Part shown: piece after piece, positions 17,739-26,261 of the stretch
How positions within the stretch are numbered: position 1 is the stretch's first letter
Layout: every line of letters starts with the position of its first letter
Source: Streptomyces narbonensis
Lineage (GTDB): Bacteria > Actinomycetota > Actinomycetes > Streptomycetales > Streptomycetaceae
NCBI RefSeq assembly: GCF_014649015.1
Contig: NZ_BMSF01000008.1
Location: forward strand, 186,001-250,000
DNA length: 64,000 nt
Reading direction: 5' to 3'
Position numbers and translations under genes: made by a program
The notes under the pieces: generated by a model
The model's input: the letters and a program-made list of their open reading frames with translations, nothing else
The model's database searches: none
Told to the model about the DNA's origin: nothing

Positions 17739-18452
17739 TCAACTTCCTTCGGTGTCCGCCGTGTTGCTGCCAGACCTCAGCAGCAGCGGAGTGCTGCCTC
17801 CTTCGCCGGTACCCGCGAATTCCGCTACCGCCGTATACGCCGTGGCCTTGCCCTCACCGCGTTCCCTGGGCGTTTCACAGGTACCCGGTTCGTCCTGCGC
17901 CGCGACCGGACAACGCACTTGTACGGTCCTTCCGCCGGGCGCCATCAGGGTCAGAAACGCGTCGAGTTCCTGCCCCGTCGCGTTCCGGTAGTAGGTACGC
18001 GCCCACGTGTCGGGTCCTTCGGCCAGTACGCAGGTCTGCGCCTCGATCCCCTCGGGAGAGGCGAGTTCCGGCCCACACTTCGTGATCCGCTCGGGGGTCA
18101 CGGAAGCGGCGGAGGGGACAGGTGTTGCGGGTGGGGCGGACGGGATGGCAGCGGAGGCGGAAGCGCGACCGCCCTGCGCGGCACCGGTGGCGGAAGACTC
18201 CGCCGTACGAGCTCCGCGCCCGAGCCCCAGGTCCGGCAGCAGGTCCCCGTCCCCGTCCCGGGCTCCGTTTCGGGCTGCGTCGCCGCCCTTCGCGTCGTCG
18301 GCGGCGCCATGGCCGGCGGCGGCCTGGCCGGCAGGCCGTACGGGATCGCCCGTCGGTCCGGCCACCGCGACGATCGGTACGAGGACGGCGACCGCGACGG
18401 CCGTTCCGAGTCCGATCATGCGGAGTTTCGCCGGTCTCATCACCGGACTCAT
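17739..18452 (-). CDS. Putative exported protein of unknown function
   Basis: A 237-aa protein. The N-terminus MSPVMRPAKLRMIGLGTAVAVAVLVPIVAVAG is a signal peptide or signal anchor. It is followed by ~100 residues of low-complexity Gly/Ala/Asp linker and a compact ~110-residue C-terminal domain with three Cys (ITKCGPELAS, EAQTCVLAEGPDTWARTYYRNATGQELDAFL, CPVAAQDEPGTCETP gives further Cys). The even Cys count in the exported domain suggests disulfides. No enzyme motif is visible. ATG 18452 is taken because it precedes the hydrophobic core directly and has AGGTGG close upstream. It stands alone between the hairpin at 17.66 kb and the 22-bp repeats at 18.62 kb. Confidence 0.7.
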   Translation of the reverse strand: MSPVMRPAKLRMIGLGTAVAVAVLVPIVAVAGPTGDPVRPAGQAAAGHGAADDAKGGDAARNGARDGDGDLLPDLGLGRGARTAESSATGAAQGGRASASAAIPSAPPATPVPSAASVTPERITKCGPELASPEGIEAQTCVLAEGPDTWARTYYRNATGQELDAFLTLMAPGGRTVQVRCPVAAQDEPGTCETPRERGEGKATAYTAVAEFAGTGEGGSTPLLLRSGSNTADTEGS

Positions 18453-18619
18453 GCGACCCACCTGCTCCTTCGCCCGGGATCTTCGACGGGTGGGGCGAAC
18501 ATATCGGCGGCCGGCGGGCGCCCGGTCGGCCGCGCGCCCGTTTCCCCTGCAAGTCGGGCCAGGACACACCCGTTCGGGTGAACGCCCCGGCGCCTACCGC
18601 TCCACACGGGAGCTCGCGA

Positions 18620-18726
18620 CGCTCAGCACGTGCGCAGACACCACTCAGCACGTGAACACGCACCGCTCGGTACGTGAGCAGACACCGCTCAGCACGTGAA
18701 CACGCACCGCTCAGTACGTGAGTCGG
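18620..18726. repeat. 22-bp tandem repeat, ~5 copies, overlapping a stop codon
   Basis: Units start at 18620, 18642, 18664, 18686 and 18708 (consensus CGCTCAGCACGTGAACACGC plus 2 nt), alternating CACGTG and TACGTG cores. The last unit includes the stop codon (18711-18713) and final codons of the prim-pol gene, so the array grew out of a coding 3' end. Confidence 0.93.
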
Positions 18727-19421
18727 CTCCCGCCGCCGGGCGCGCTCGTGCTCGCCTCGACCAGGGCGTCCACCAGGGCCTCCACGTCCGGCAGCCACGG
18801 CCGGGCCGAGCCGGCGAGCGGCGCCCGCTCCCACCGCACCTGCCCGCTCCCGGCGACCGAGGGCGGCAGCAGCAGATAGCCGCCCTCGCCGTGGAAGCGC
18901 AGCGAACTGGGCACGCTGTCCTTCGCGTACAGCAGCTCGCCGAGCCGTTCGAGGCCGTACGGGGCGACGAGGATGGACCACCGCGTCGGCGTCGCCACCA
19001 CCGGGCCGAGCCGCATGCCCATCGCGTCGAGCGCGGTCAGCGCCCGGGCTCCCGCCACCGCGGGCAGGCTCACCGCGCAGGGCGCGCCGCCGCCCGTGGC
19101 GAGCACCACCGGGGCCTCCGGCCGCCTGGTCCACCACCAGCGGATCATCCGCTCGTCGGTGGTGGCCGCGAGGAGCCCGGGGTCGAAGGGGTGCGCGCCG
19201 GGCACCGCGCACTCGGGGTCGGGGCAGGCGCAGACGGGCCCCGCGGCCGTGCGGGTCGTCGCCCTCAGGCTCACGCCCGGCAGGACGGGCCAGTCCCACT
19301 CGCCGGCGTAGGCGACCGCCGCGTCGAGCCGGGCGGTCGTCGCCTCGCGACGCCGGAGCCGGAGCCTGCGCCGCCTGACTCGCCTCACGAGGGGTCCCAG
19401 GATTCCGAGGATCTCGCGCAT
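18711..19421 (-). CDS. Bifunctional DNA primase/polymerase N-terminal (prim-pol) domain protein
   Basis: A 236-aa protein resembling the isolated prim-pol (AEP superfamily) domain often annotated in Streptomyces: AVAYAGEWDWPVLPGVSL, CACPDPECAVPGAHPFDPGLLAATTDERMIRWWW, PEAPVVLATGGGAPCAVSLP, GGYLLLPPS. The Cys/His cluster CxCxxxxCxxxxxHP fits the zinc-stem region. The catalytic DxD expected of an active AEP primase is not evident (APCAVSLP occupies its usual place), so it may be a non-catalytic relative. No helicase or plasmid genes accompany it. ATG 19421 is chosen over GTG 19457 because AAAGGAA precedes it. Its 3' end lies inside a 22-bp repeat array. Confidence 0.72.
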   Translation of the reverse strand: MREILGILGPLVRRVRRRRLRLRRREATTARLDAAVAYAGEWDWPVLPGVSLRATTRTAAGPVCACPDPECAVPGAHPFDPGLLAATTDERMIRWWWTRRPEAPVVLATGGGAPCAVSLPAVAGARALTALDAMGMRLGPVVATPTRWSILVAPYGLERLGELLYAKDSVPSSLRFHGEGGYLLLPPSVAGSGQVRWERAPLAGSARPWLPDVEALVDALVEASTSAPGGGSRLTY

Positions 19422-19554
19422 GAGCGCTCGTTCCTTTCCGTTGAACGCCGAATCCACATCACACCATGTGCAGATCTCTTCACCGTGCGTATCAGCGCGT
19501 ACAAGGTCGATGGCGCTCCGCCCCGCGCCGAAAGCGGGGTCGACGGGCCAGGTA

Positions 19555-19700
19555 TGAACCGGTGGAGCCAGGTCGAGCCGGGGAGGAACCGGTGGAGCAG
19601 GTCAGAACCAGGTGGAGCCAGGTCGGAACCGGGTGAAGCCAGGTCGGAACCAGGTCGAGCCAGGTCGATCCGTATCGGTGCCAGATCCAAGCCGGGTCAG
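19555..19700. repeat. Degenerate ~18-bp direct repeats in a gene-free spacer
   Basis: AGGTCGGAACC / AGGTGGAGCCAGGTCG-type units recur about seven to eight times. They lie in the ~600-bp gap (19422-20017) between the divergent prim-pol and phosphatase genes. The remainder of this gap has lower GC and no credible coding region; it presumably contains both promoters. Confidence 0.7.
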
Positions 19701-20017
19701 AACACGTTCCCCGCCACTGGGGGACGGGCCGAGGCCTGCGGCACATAAGACGCCGGGGTTCCACGGCACGTTCCGGGGCAGCTCCAACTGCCCCTGCCTG
19801 TCATCGAGTACGTACCCAGCACGCTCGGAATGACGCGCTTTCAAACGACGCCAGTCGACCGCAAAAGGTGCACACCGGGGGCAATTTTCGGCCAACTTCT
19901 CGCGCACTTCAACCCCTGCGTCCAAGCTCACGGACACCACAAGTCCCATGGGGACAATGCTGGACATCGCTCCTCCGGTGCGTGTACATGTGGATGCATC
20001 GAGCGGCGCAGAATGAC

Positions 20018-21487
20018 ATGGGGGTTTGCGATGCTATGGCGTCAAACGCACCGGTCGGAAAGCCGACTGACATGAGCGCCCCACACATGCCGAAAGTGGC
20101 CGGAATCGATTCCACGGTTCCCCACCCCCCGCACACTGCGGCGCCCCTTCCCGGGGTCCCCTCGGCGGCAACACCCGCCGACGCGGCCCTCCCGCCCGGC
20201 GCGCTGATCCAGGACCGGCTGGCCGGCTGGGTCTCCGACCTCACCACCCTCCACGAACTCACCGAGCGCCTCATCAGGACCTCCTCCCTCGACGAGGCCC
20301 TCCCCGAGGTGCTCGGTGCCGGCGCCGCCCTCGTCGGCGCCCGCCGGGGCATGGCCGTCCTCGAACCCGCCGACGGCCTCGGCCCCGCCACCACCATCGG
20401 CCTCGGGCTCGCCCACGCCGAGCTCGGCACGATCGAGACCGTCCCGCGCGGCACCAGCAGCTACGGCCGCCTCCTCGACGGCCTCCCCGATCCGGTCCAC
20501 CCCGAGCGGGTGCCCGATCCGATCGCCATCCCCGACGTCCGTACGGAGGAGGGCCTCGACCCGCGCCACCGCGAGGTCGCCGCCCGCCTCGGATACGCCG
20601 CCAGCTACGCCCTTCCCCTCGCCACCGAGGAGGCCGGCCGGCTGGGCGCGGCCGTCTGGCTCTACGACGAGCCCGCCGAGCCCTCCGAACGCCAGCGCCA
20701 CCTCATCGGGCTCTACGGCCGCTTCGCCACCGAGCACCTCGCCCGCCTGCTCCAGGTCGAGCGCGCCCGCGCCCAGGTCGCCACCGTCGCCGAGGAGCTG
20801 CTCCCGAGCCGCCTCCCCCGCGTCCCCGGCGTCCAGCTCGCCGCCCGCCACCGCACCGGCCCCCGGGGCGGCGGCGACTGGTACGACGCGCTGCCGCTGC
20901 CCGAGGGCGCCCTCGGGCTCGCCGTCGGCTCCGTCTCCGGGACCGGCCCGAGCGCACTGGCCGCCATGGGCCGGCTGCGGGCCTCCCTCCGGGCGTACGC
21001 GGTGATGGAGGGCGAGGACCCCGTCGCCGTCCTCTCCGACCTGGAGCTGCTGCTCCGGCTCACCGAGCCCGCACGCTCGGCGACCGCGCTCTTCGCGTAC
21101 GCCGAGCCCGCGCAGCGCCGGATCGTCCTGGCCGGGGCGGGGCACGCCCCGCCGCTGGTCATCGGCGACCACCGCACCGAGTTCGTCGAGACCTCGCTCT
21201 CGGCTCCGCTCGGGATGCTCTCCTGCTGGGAAGCGCCGAGCGTCGAGCTGTCCCCCGCCCCGGGAGAAACGGTGCTTCTCTACACGGACGGGCTGCTCCG
21301 CCGTACCGGCGACCCCATGGACCGGGCCTTCGCGCGGCTGCACGCGGCCGCTTCGAGCGTGTTGAAGGCAGACCGGGGCGACCCGGGCGCGATCGCCGAC
21401 CACGTCCTGCGGACGCTGCTGCCCGAGGGCCTCGGCACCACTGACGACGAGGAGGACGTGGTCCTGCTCGCCGCCCGCTTCGAGTGA
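20018..21487 (+). CDS. GAF domain - SpoIIE-type PP2C phosphatase, probably catalytically impaired
   Basis: About 489 aa: variable N-terminus, a GAF-like sensor domain (~65-230) and a C-terminal SpoIIE/PP2C domain. Retained motifs: GGDWYDALPL (first Asp), LLYTDGLLRR and EDVVLLAARFE (metal-binding Asp). The central motif normally reading GDVSGHG is VGSVSGTG here: the metal-ligand Asp is Ser, so phosphatase activity may be lost or altered. Such proteins usually dephosphorylate anti-anti-sigma factors opposing RsbW-like kinases, two of which lie nearby (15887, 23174). The start is uncertain: ATG 20018, 20036 and 20072 are all in frame and none has a strong ribosome site; clear codon bias starts near 20110. 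Confidence 0.8.
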   Translation: MGVCDAMASNAPVGKPTDMSAPHMPKVAGIDSTVPHPPHTAAPLPGVPSAATPADAALPPGALIQDRLAGWVSDLTTLHELTERLIRTSSLDEALPEVLGAGAALVGARRGMAVLEPADGLGPATTIGLGLAHAELGTIETVPRGTSSYGRLLDGLPDPVHPERVPDPIAIPDVRTEEGLDPRHREVAARLGYAASYALPLATEEAGRLGAAVWLYDEPAEPSERQRHLIGLYGRFATEHLARLLQVERARAQVATVAEELLPSRLPRVPGVQLAARHRTGPRGGGDWYDALPLPEGALGLAVGSVSGTGPSALAAMGRLRASLRAYAVMEGEDPVAVLSDLELLLRLTEPARSATALFAYAEPAQRRIVLAGAGHAPPLVIGDHRTEFVETSLSAPLGMLSCWEAPSVELSPAPGETVLLYTDGLLRRTGDPMDRAFARLHAAASSVLKADRGDPGAIADHVLRTLLPEGLGTTDDEEDVVLLAARFE

Positions 21488-21590
21488 GCGGAATGTGACG
21501 CTCCGGTAATGGGTCTTCCGGCCCTGGGCCCCCTTCCGTACGACCGTACGATGGTGGGGGTTCAGTGTCGTACCAAGAGGAGGCAGACCC

Positions 21591-23057
21591 GTGGCCGAGG
21601 AGCTCACGCCGGAGACCCCGGAAGAGACGACCGAAGAGCAGGCGATCAAGCAGCGGAAGAACGGCCTGTACCCGGGCGTGTCCGACGAGCTCGCCGAGAA
21701 CATGAAGTCCGGCTGGGCCGACACCGAGCTGCGCGACCTGGCGCCCATCGCGCAGGCCGACAAGACCGCAGCGCGCCGCGCCGCGCTGTCCGCCCGCTTC
21801 CCGGGCGAGCGCCTGGTGATCCCCGCCGGGAACCTGAAGACCCGGTCGAACGACACCGAGTACGCCTTCCGCGCCTCCACCGAGTACGCGTACCTCACCG
21901 GCGACCAGACGCAGGACGGCGTCCTCGTCCTGGAGCCCGCCCGCGCGGGCGGCCACGAGGCGACGATCTACCTGCTGCCGCGCTCCGACCGCGAGAACGG
22001 CGAGTTCTGGCTCGACGGCCAGGGCGAGCTCTGGGTCGGCCGCCGCCACTCCCTCACCGAGGCCGAGCAGCTCCTCGGCGTCCCCGCGAAGGACGTCCGC
22101 GAGCTCGCCGCCCAGCTGAAGGAGGCCACCGGCCCCGTCCGCGCCGTCCGCGGCCACGACGCCGGCATCGAGGCGGCGCTGACCGACAAGGTCACCGCCG
22201 AGCGCGACGAGGAACTCCGCGTCTACCTCTCCGAGGCCCGCCTCATCAAGGACGACTTCGAGGTCGCCGAGCTCAGGAAGGCCTGCGAGGCCACCGCCCG
22301 CGGCTTCGAGGACGTCGTCAAGGTCCTCGACAAGGCCGAGGCGACCAGCGAGCGCTACATCGAGGGCACGTTCTTCCTGCGCGCCCGCGTCGAGGGCAAC
22401 GACATCGGCTACGGCTCCATCTGCGCCGCCGGCCCGCACGCCACCACCCTCCACTGGGTGCGCAACGACGGCGACGTCCGCTCCGGCGACCTGCTGCTGC
22501 TCGACGCCGGCGTGGAGACCAACGAGCTCTACACCGCGGACATCACCCGCACCCTGCCCATCAACGGCCGGTACACCGAGCTCCAGCGCAAGATCTACGA
22601 CGCCGTGTACGAGGCGCAGGAGGCCGGCATCGCCGCGGTGAAGCCTGGCGCCGCCTACCGCGACTTCCACGACGCCGCCCAGCGCGTACTCGCCGAGAAG
22701 CTCGTCGAGTGGGGCCTCGTCGAGGGCCCGGTCGAGCGCGTCCTGGAGCTCGGCCTCCAGCGCCGCTGGACCCTGCACGGCACCGGCCACATGCTCGGCA
22801 TGGACGTCCACGACTGCGCCGCCGCGCGCACCGAGGCGTACGTCGACACGACCCTCGCGCCGGGCATGTGCCTGACCGTCGAGCCGGGTCTGTACTTCCA
22901 GGCCGACGACCTGACCGTGCCGGAGGAGTACCGCGGCATCGGCGTCCGGATCGAGGACGACATCCTCGTCACCGAGGACGGCAACGTGAACCTCTCGGAC
23001 GCGCTGCCGCGCCGCTCCGAAGAGGTCGAGGCGTGGATGGCCGGCCTGAAGGGCTGA
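21591..23057 (+). CDS. pepP: Xaa-Pro aminopeptidase (M24B)
   Basis: A 488-aa creatinase-fold metallopeptidase that removes N-terminal residues preceding proline. The N-terminal AMP_N domain (~45-200: FRASTEYAYLTGDQTQDGVLVLEP) precedes the pita-bread catalytic domain with all five metal ligands visible: Asp in LLLLDAGVE, Asp in YTADITRT, His in HGTGHMLGMDVHD, Glu in CLTVEPGLYF and Glu in GIGVRIEDD. GTG 21591 follows GAGGAGG by 7 nt. An acidic Glu/Thr-rich N-terminal tail (EELTPETPEETTEEQ) is unusual for the family but common in actinobacteria. It is monocistronic, ending at a hairpin. It is probably cytoplasmic, since no signal peptide is present. Confidence 0.95.
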   Translation: MAEELTPETPEETTEEQAIKQRKNGLYPGVSDELAENMKSGWADTELRDLAPIAQADKTAARRAALSARFPGERLVIPAGNLKTRSNDTEYAFRASTEYAYLTGDQTQDGVLVLEPARAGGHEATIYLLPRSDRENGEFWLDGQGELWVGRRHSLTEAEQLLGVPAKDVRELAAQLKEATGPVRAVRGHDAGIEAALTDKVTAERDEELRVYLSEARLIKDDFEVAELRKACEATARGFEDVVKVLDKAEATSERYIEGTFFLRARVEGNDIGYGSICAAGPHATTLHWVRNDGDVRSGDLLLLDAGVETNELYTADITRTLPINGRYTELQRKIYDAVYEAQEAGIAAVKPGAAYRDFHDAAQRVLAEKLVEWGLVEGPVERVLELGLQRRWTLHGTGHMLGMDVHDCAAARTEAYVDTTLAPGMCLTVEPGLYFQADDLTVPEEYRGIGVRIEDDILVTEDGNVNLSDALPRRSEEVEAWMAGLKG

Positions 23058-23086
23058 TCACCGCGATCACGCGTACGTTGGAGACG

Positions 23087-23120
23087 AAGGGCCCCCGCCG
23101 ACCGACCGGCGGGGGCCCTT
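23087..23120. terminator. 14-bp perfect stem terminator after pepP
   Basis: Inverted repeat 23087-23100 / 23107-23120, loop ACCGAC, 30 bp after the pepP stop, with CCTTCCCC following; it can also serve the convergent gene. Confidence 0.88.
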
Positions 23121-23124
23121 CCCC

Positions 23125-23192
23125 GTACTCCTCCGGGGCTCAGGCCATCAGGAGCGACGTACTCCTCCGGGGCTCAGGCCATCAGGAGCGAC
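23125..23192. repeat. 34-bp perfect tandem duplication across a stop codon
   Basis: Positions 23125-23158 and 23159-23192 are identical. The second copy includes the stop codon (23174-23176) and last six codons of the RsbW-like gene, and the first copy repeats them downstream. It is a recent local duplication. Confidence 0.97.
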
Positions 23193-23635
23193 GGCCCGTC
23201 CTTCCACTTGAGGATCTTGTCGAAGCTGACGACCGCGCCGCCCCGGCCCGAACGGTTGCCGAACTGCACGTGGTCGGCGAGCTCCTCGATCAGGCGCAGC
23301 CCCCGGCCGTGCTCGGCGTCGTCCGAGGGGGCCCTGGGCGCCGACGCCGCCTCGGCGCCGGGGAAGCCCGGTCCTGAGTCCGCCACCTCGATACGGCAGG
23401 TCTCGCCGTCCAGGTAGGCCGTCACCCGGTACGCCCTGCCCGTCCCGCCGGCCCCGCCGTCGACGCCGCCGCCGTGCTCGACCGCGTTCGCGCAGGCCTC
23501 GGTCAGCGCGACGGACAGCTCGTACGACACATCGGGATCGACCCCCGCGGTCTCCATCGTGCCCAGCAGAAGCCGGCGGGCCAGCGGCACGCTCGCGGCC
23601 TCGCGCCGCAGATGGAGTGACCACCAGATGCTCAT
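23174..23635 (-). CDS. RsbW/SpoIIAB-like ATP-binding anti-sigma regulatory kinase (second copy)
   Basis: A 153-aa HATPase_c protein: N-box VALTEACANAVEHG, G1-box IEVADSGPGFPG, G2-box HGRGLRLIEELADHV. It begins MSIWWSLHLRREAASVPLARRLL, a common opening of the BldB-independent, DUF397-associated ATP-binding family in Streptomyces. ATG 23635 has GGGAGG 7 nt upstream; an in-frame extension upstream to 23863 would cross into the divergent gene and is rejected. Its final codons and stop are duplicated in tandem downstream. The lid region between the boxes is Gly-rich (HGGGVDGGAGGTG). Its partner sigma or anti-sigma antagonist is not adjacent. Confidence 0.88.
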   Translation of the reverse strand: MSIWWSLHLRREAASVPLARRLLLGTMETAGVDPDVSYELSVALTEACANAVEHGGGVDGGAGGTGRAYRVTAYLDGETCRIEVADSGPGFPGAEAASAPRAPSDDAEHGRGLRLIEELADHVQFGNRSGRGGAVVSFDKILKWKDGPSLLMA

Positions 23636-23838
23636 GCTCCAGCCTCCCGGCAGCGGCTCGACATACCGATACCTATTGCCGGACGGAACCCTTCGTAAGC
23701 CCCCGAAGGCGACAAGAGCCCTCGTTCGGCGGATGCACCGGGCCGGGACGCCGGTGTATGTCACCCTAAGGCGCCCAAGAACGACCTTACGGACCTGCCT
23801 CATGGCGGGCATGCCCCTGGTGCGATGATGGGCCCGCC

Positions 23839-24609
23839 ATGACTGCCCCCGCGCTCGCTCCACGGCTGCTGAGGGCCGCGGTGTTCACCGCGGTCTGCGT
23901 CGTGCTGTCCGCGCTGGGACACGCCCTCGCCGCCTGTGCGGGGATCGCGCTGTGGACCCTCGTCGCCGGCTTTCTCGGCGTCTTCGGAGTCACCGTCCTC
24001 CTCGCAGGACGCGACCGCTCCCTCGCCTTCGTCGTCGGCGCCCTCGCGGCCGGACAGCTCGGCCTCCACACCCTCTTCAGCCTGGGTCAGCGCCCTCTCG
24101 CGCTGAGCCCCACGGCCGACGAGGCGCTCGTGCGGATGGCCGCCAAGCTGGTCTGCGGGGCGGGCACCGGGGCCATCAGCCCAGCCGACGCCGCCAGGAT
24201 CGTCGGCGACGCCGGGCTCACCCCGGCCACCGCCCACGGCCACCTGGCGCACACGGCGGCCCCGACCGCCGGACTCCTGCCCGGACTGCCCATGCTCCTC
24301 GGCCATCTGCTCGCGGCGCTCGCCGCGGGCTGGCTGCTGCGCCGCGGCGACCGGGCCCTGGTCCGGCTCGTCCAGCTCTCCGAGCAGGGCGCGACGGAGC
24401 TCGCCGAGTGCGCCCTCGTGCGCTCGCTGCGGGCCGCCCTCCGTCTCGTACGGAGCCTTCTCGCCGGGCTGCCCGCGACCCCGCACGCGGGATCGCGGCT
24501 GCCCGCCCGTACGGCCTTCGACTCCTCGCCACCGCCCGTCTTCGAGGCGCTCGAGGACACGGTGATCAGGCGCGGCCCGCCGGCCGCCGACTGCGTCCTC
24601 GCAGCCTGA
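23839..24609 (+). CDS. Polytopic membrane protein at the head of the copper operon
   Basis: A 256-aa protein with four to five predicted membrane helices (AAVFTAVCVVLSALGHALAAC, ALWTLVAGFLGVFGVTVLLAG, LAFVVGALAAGQLGLHTLF, GLPMLLGHLLAALAAGWLL) and a cytoplasmic C-terminal tail. Several His residues sit at or near membrane edges (GHALAAC, GLHTLF, HGHLAHT, GHLLAA), which would suit metal handling. Its position ahead of YcnI, Sco, PCuAC, CopCD and DyP genes is conserved in the Streptomyces regions I know. A GATGAT hexamer 9 nt before the ATG may be a -10 element, giving a nearly leaderless mRNA. The function is not established. Confidence 0.75.
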   Translation: MTAPALAPRLLRAAVFTAVCVVLSALGHALAACAGIALWTLVAGFLGVFGVTVLLAGRDRSLAFVVGALAAGQLGLHTLFSLGQRPLALSPTADEALVRMAAKLVCGAGTGAISPADAARIVGDAGLTPATAHGHLAHTAAPTAGLLPGLPMLLGHLLAALAAGWLLRRGDRALVRLVQLSEQGATELAECALVRSLRAALRLVRSLLAGLPATPHAGSRLPARTAFDSSPPPVFEALEDTVIRRGPPAADCVLAA

Positions 24610-24722
24610 CGCGGACCGCTCGACCGGAGCGGCGCCGCGTATGCCCGCGCGCCTCGACCGGGGTACCGCCCCTCGGCGCGCCGGGTCCCGCCGTCCTCCT
24701 CAGAGCCGGAGTGTCTTCTGCC

Positions 24723-25505
24723 ATGACCGTTTCCGTTTCCGCCTCCCGTGTCGCCCTCGCCGGTGGCATCGCCCTCTCCTCCGTCGCGCTGCTGTCCGGC
24801 ACGGCCTTCGCGCACGTCAGCGTGCAGCCGCAGGGCGAGGCCGCCAAGGGCGGCTACGCCACCGTCAACATCAAGGTCCCGAACGAGCGCGACAACGCCT
24901 CCACCGTGAAGCTGGAGGTCAACTTCCCGCTCGACCACCCGCTGGCCTCCGTCATGCCGCAGCCCGTCCCCGGCTGGAAGGCCGAGGTGACCAAGAGCAA
25001 GCTCAGCAAGCCGCTGGAGCTGCACGGCAAGAAGATCAACGAGGCCGTCTCCAAGGTGACGTGGACCGCCGACGGTTCGAAGATCGGCCCCGGTCAGTTC
25101 CAGCAGTTCCCGCTCTCCCTCGGCCGGCTGCCCGAGGACACCGACCAGCTCGTGCTCAAGGCCATCCAGACGTACGACAACAAGGAGATCGTGCGCTGGA
25201 TCGAGGAGGCGAAGGAGGGCGCGGAGGAGCCGCAGAACCCGGCCCCCGTCCTGAAGCTCTCCGCCGCGAGCGGCGACCACCACGGCGCCGCCACCACCGC
25301 TCCCGCCACCGGCCCCTCGGCCTCCGCCTCCGGGGACGCGAAGACCGGGCACGACGACAAGGCCGGTGACCACGAGGAGAAGGCGGCCACCGCCTCCTCT
25401 TCCTCCTCCGACACCACGGCCCGGATCCTCGGCGTCATCGGCATCCTCGTCGGCATCGCCGGCGTCGCCTTCGGCGTCCTCGCCGGCCGCCGCCGCTCGG
25501 CCTGA
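24723..25505 (+). CDS. YcnI-like (DUF1775) periplasmic copper-binding, membrane-anchored protein
   Basis: A 260-aa exported protein. The signal peptide ends TAFA at residue 30, so the mature protein starts with His31 (HVSVQPQ), the N-terminal His used by YcnI-family proteins to bind Cu(II). The DUF1775 beta-sandwich spans ~31-175 (GYATVNIKVPNERDNASTVKLEV, SKVTWTADG, LPEDTDQLVLKAIQTYDN, VRWIE). A His/Ala/Ser-rich linker (GDHHGAATTAPA) and a C-terminal membrane helix (ILGVIGILVGIAGVAFGVLAG) with RRR tail anchor it. ATG 24723 sits 110 bp after the membrane-protein gene; Sco follows 36 bp downstream. It belongs to the extracytoplasmic copper-trafficking set of this operon. Confidence 0.9.
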   Translation: MTVSVSASRVALAGGIALSSVALLSGTAFAHVSVQPQGEAAKGGYATVNIKVPNERDNASTVKLEVNFPLDHPLASVMPQPVPGWKAEVTKSKLSKPLELHGKKINEAVSKVTWTADGSKIGPGQFQQFPLSLGRLPEDTDQLVLKAIQTYDNKEIVRWIEEAKEGAEEPQNPAPVLKLSAASGDHHGAATTAPATGPSASASGDAKTGHDDKAGDHEEKAATASSSSSDTTARILGVIGILVGIAGVAFGVLAGRRRSA

Positions 25506-25541
25506 CGGCCGCACCCTCACCCGAGAACCGAGAGAAACACC

Positions 25542-26261
25542 ATGTCCCAAGAGAAGACGTCCGGGGCGGGCACGGCGCGCCCCGGACGGCGCACCCCGCT
25601 GATCGTCGCCGCCGTCGCGATCGTCGCCGCGCTCGGCATCACCGCTGCCGTCGGCCTCGGCGGAAACGACGACAAGGCCTCCGGCACGGGCTCCAGCTCG
25701 GTCGCCGAGGTCTCCGGCGCCGAGGACTCGACCAAGGCCGCCACCGTCCTCGACCGGCCGTTCACCAAGCCCTCGCTCGTCCTCACCGACACCAAGGGCC
25801 AGAAGTACGACCTGCGCGAGCGGACCAAGGGCAAGCCGACGCTCATCTACTTCGGCTACACGCACTGCCCCGACGTCTGCCCCATGACGATGAGCAACAT
25901 CGCCCTCGCCAAGAGGGAGCTCCCCAAGGCCGACCAGGACAAGCTCCAGGTCGTCTTCGTCACCACCGACCCCGAGCGTGACACCTCGGCCGAGCTCGCC
26001 AAGTGGCTGCCCGCCGCCGGCGACCCCACCTTCACCGGTCTCACCGGCGACTTCTCCGCCATCCAGGCGGGCGCCCGCTCGATCGGCATCGGCATCGACC
26101 CGCCCAAGAAGGAGGGCGACAAGGTCATCTCCATGCACGGCGCCCAGGTGATCGCCTTCTCGCCCACCACCGATCAGGGCTACGTCCTGTACGGCGAGGA
26201 CACGACCGTCGAGGAGTACGCCAAGGACCTGCCGAAGCTCATCAAGGGGGAGAACCCGTGA
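25542..26261 (+). CDS. Sco family copper metallochaperone
   Basis: A 239-aa protein with an N-terminal signal anchor (RTPLIVAAVAIVAALGITAAVGLGG) and an extracytoplasmic thioredoxin fold carrying the Sco copper site: CPDVC (CxxxC) in YFGYTHCPDVCPMTMSN and the distal His in ISMHGAQVIAF. Sco proteins deliver copper to the CuA centre of cytochrome oxidase; in S. lividans the homologue of this operon also supplies the radical-copper oxidase GlxA (established work on SLI4210-4214). The stop overlaps the GTG start of the PCuAC gene by 4 bp, so the two chaperones are translationally coupled. Confidence 0.95.
   Translation: MSQEKTSGAGTARPGRRTPLIVAAVAIVAALGITAAVGLGGNDDKASGTGSSSVAEVSGAEDSTKAATVLDRPFTKPSLVLTDTKGQKYDLRERTKGKPTLIYFGYTHCPDVCPMTMSNIALAKRELPKADQDKLQVVFVTTDPERDTSAELAKWLPAAGDPTFTGLTGDFSAIQAGARSIGIGIDPPKKEGDKVISMHGAQVIAFSPTTDQGYVLYGEDTTVEEYAKDLPKLIKGENP

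Noticed and set aside
23148..23624. A second frame across the RsbW-like gene, considered as a frameshift variant
   Set aside because: The HATPase motifs all lie in one frame (23174-23635); the alternative frame is Arg/Gly-rich and has no domain.
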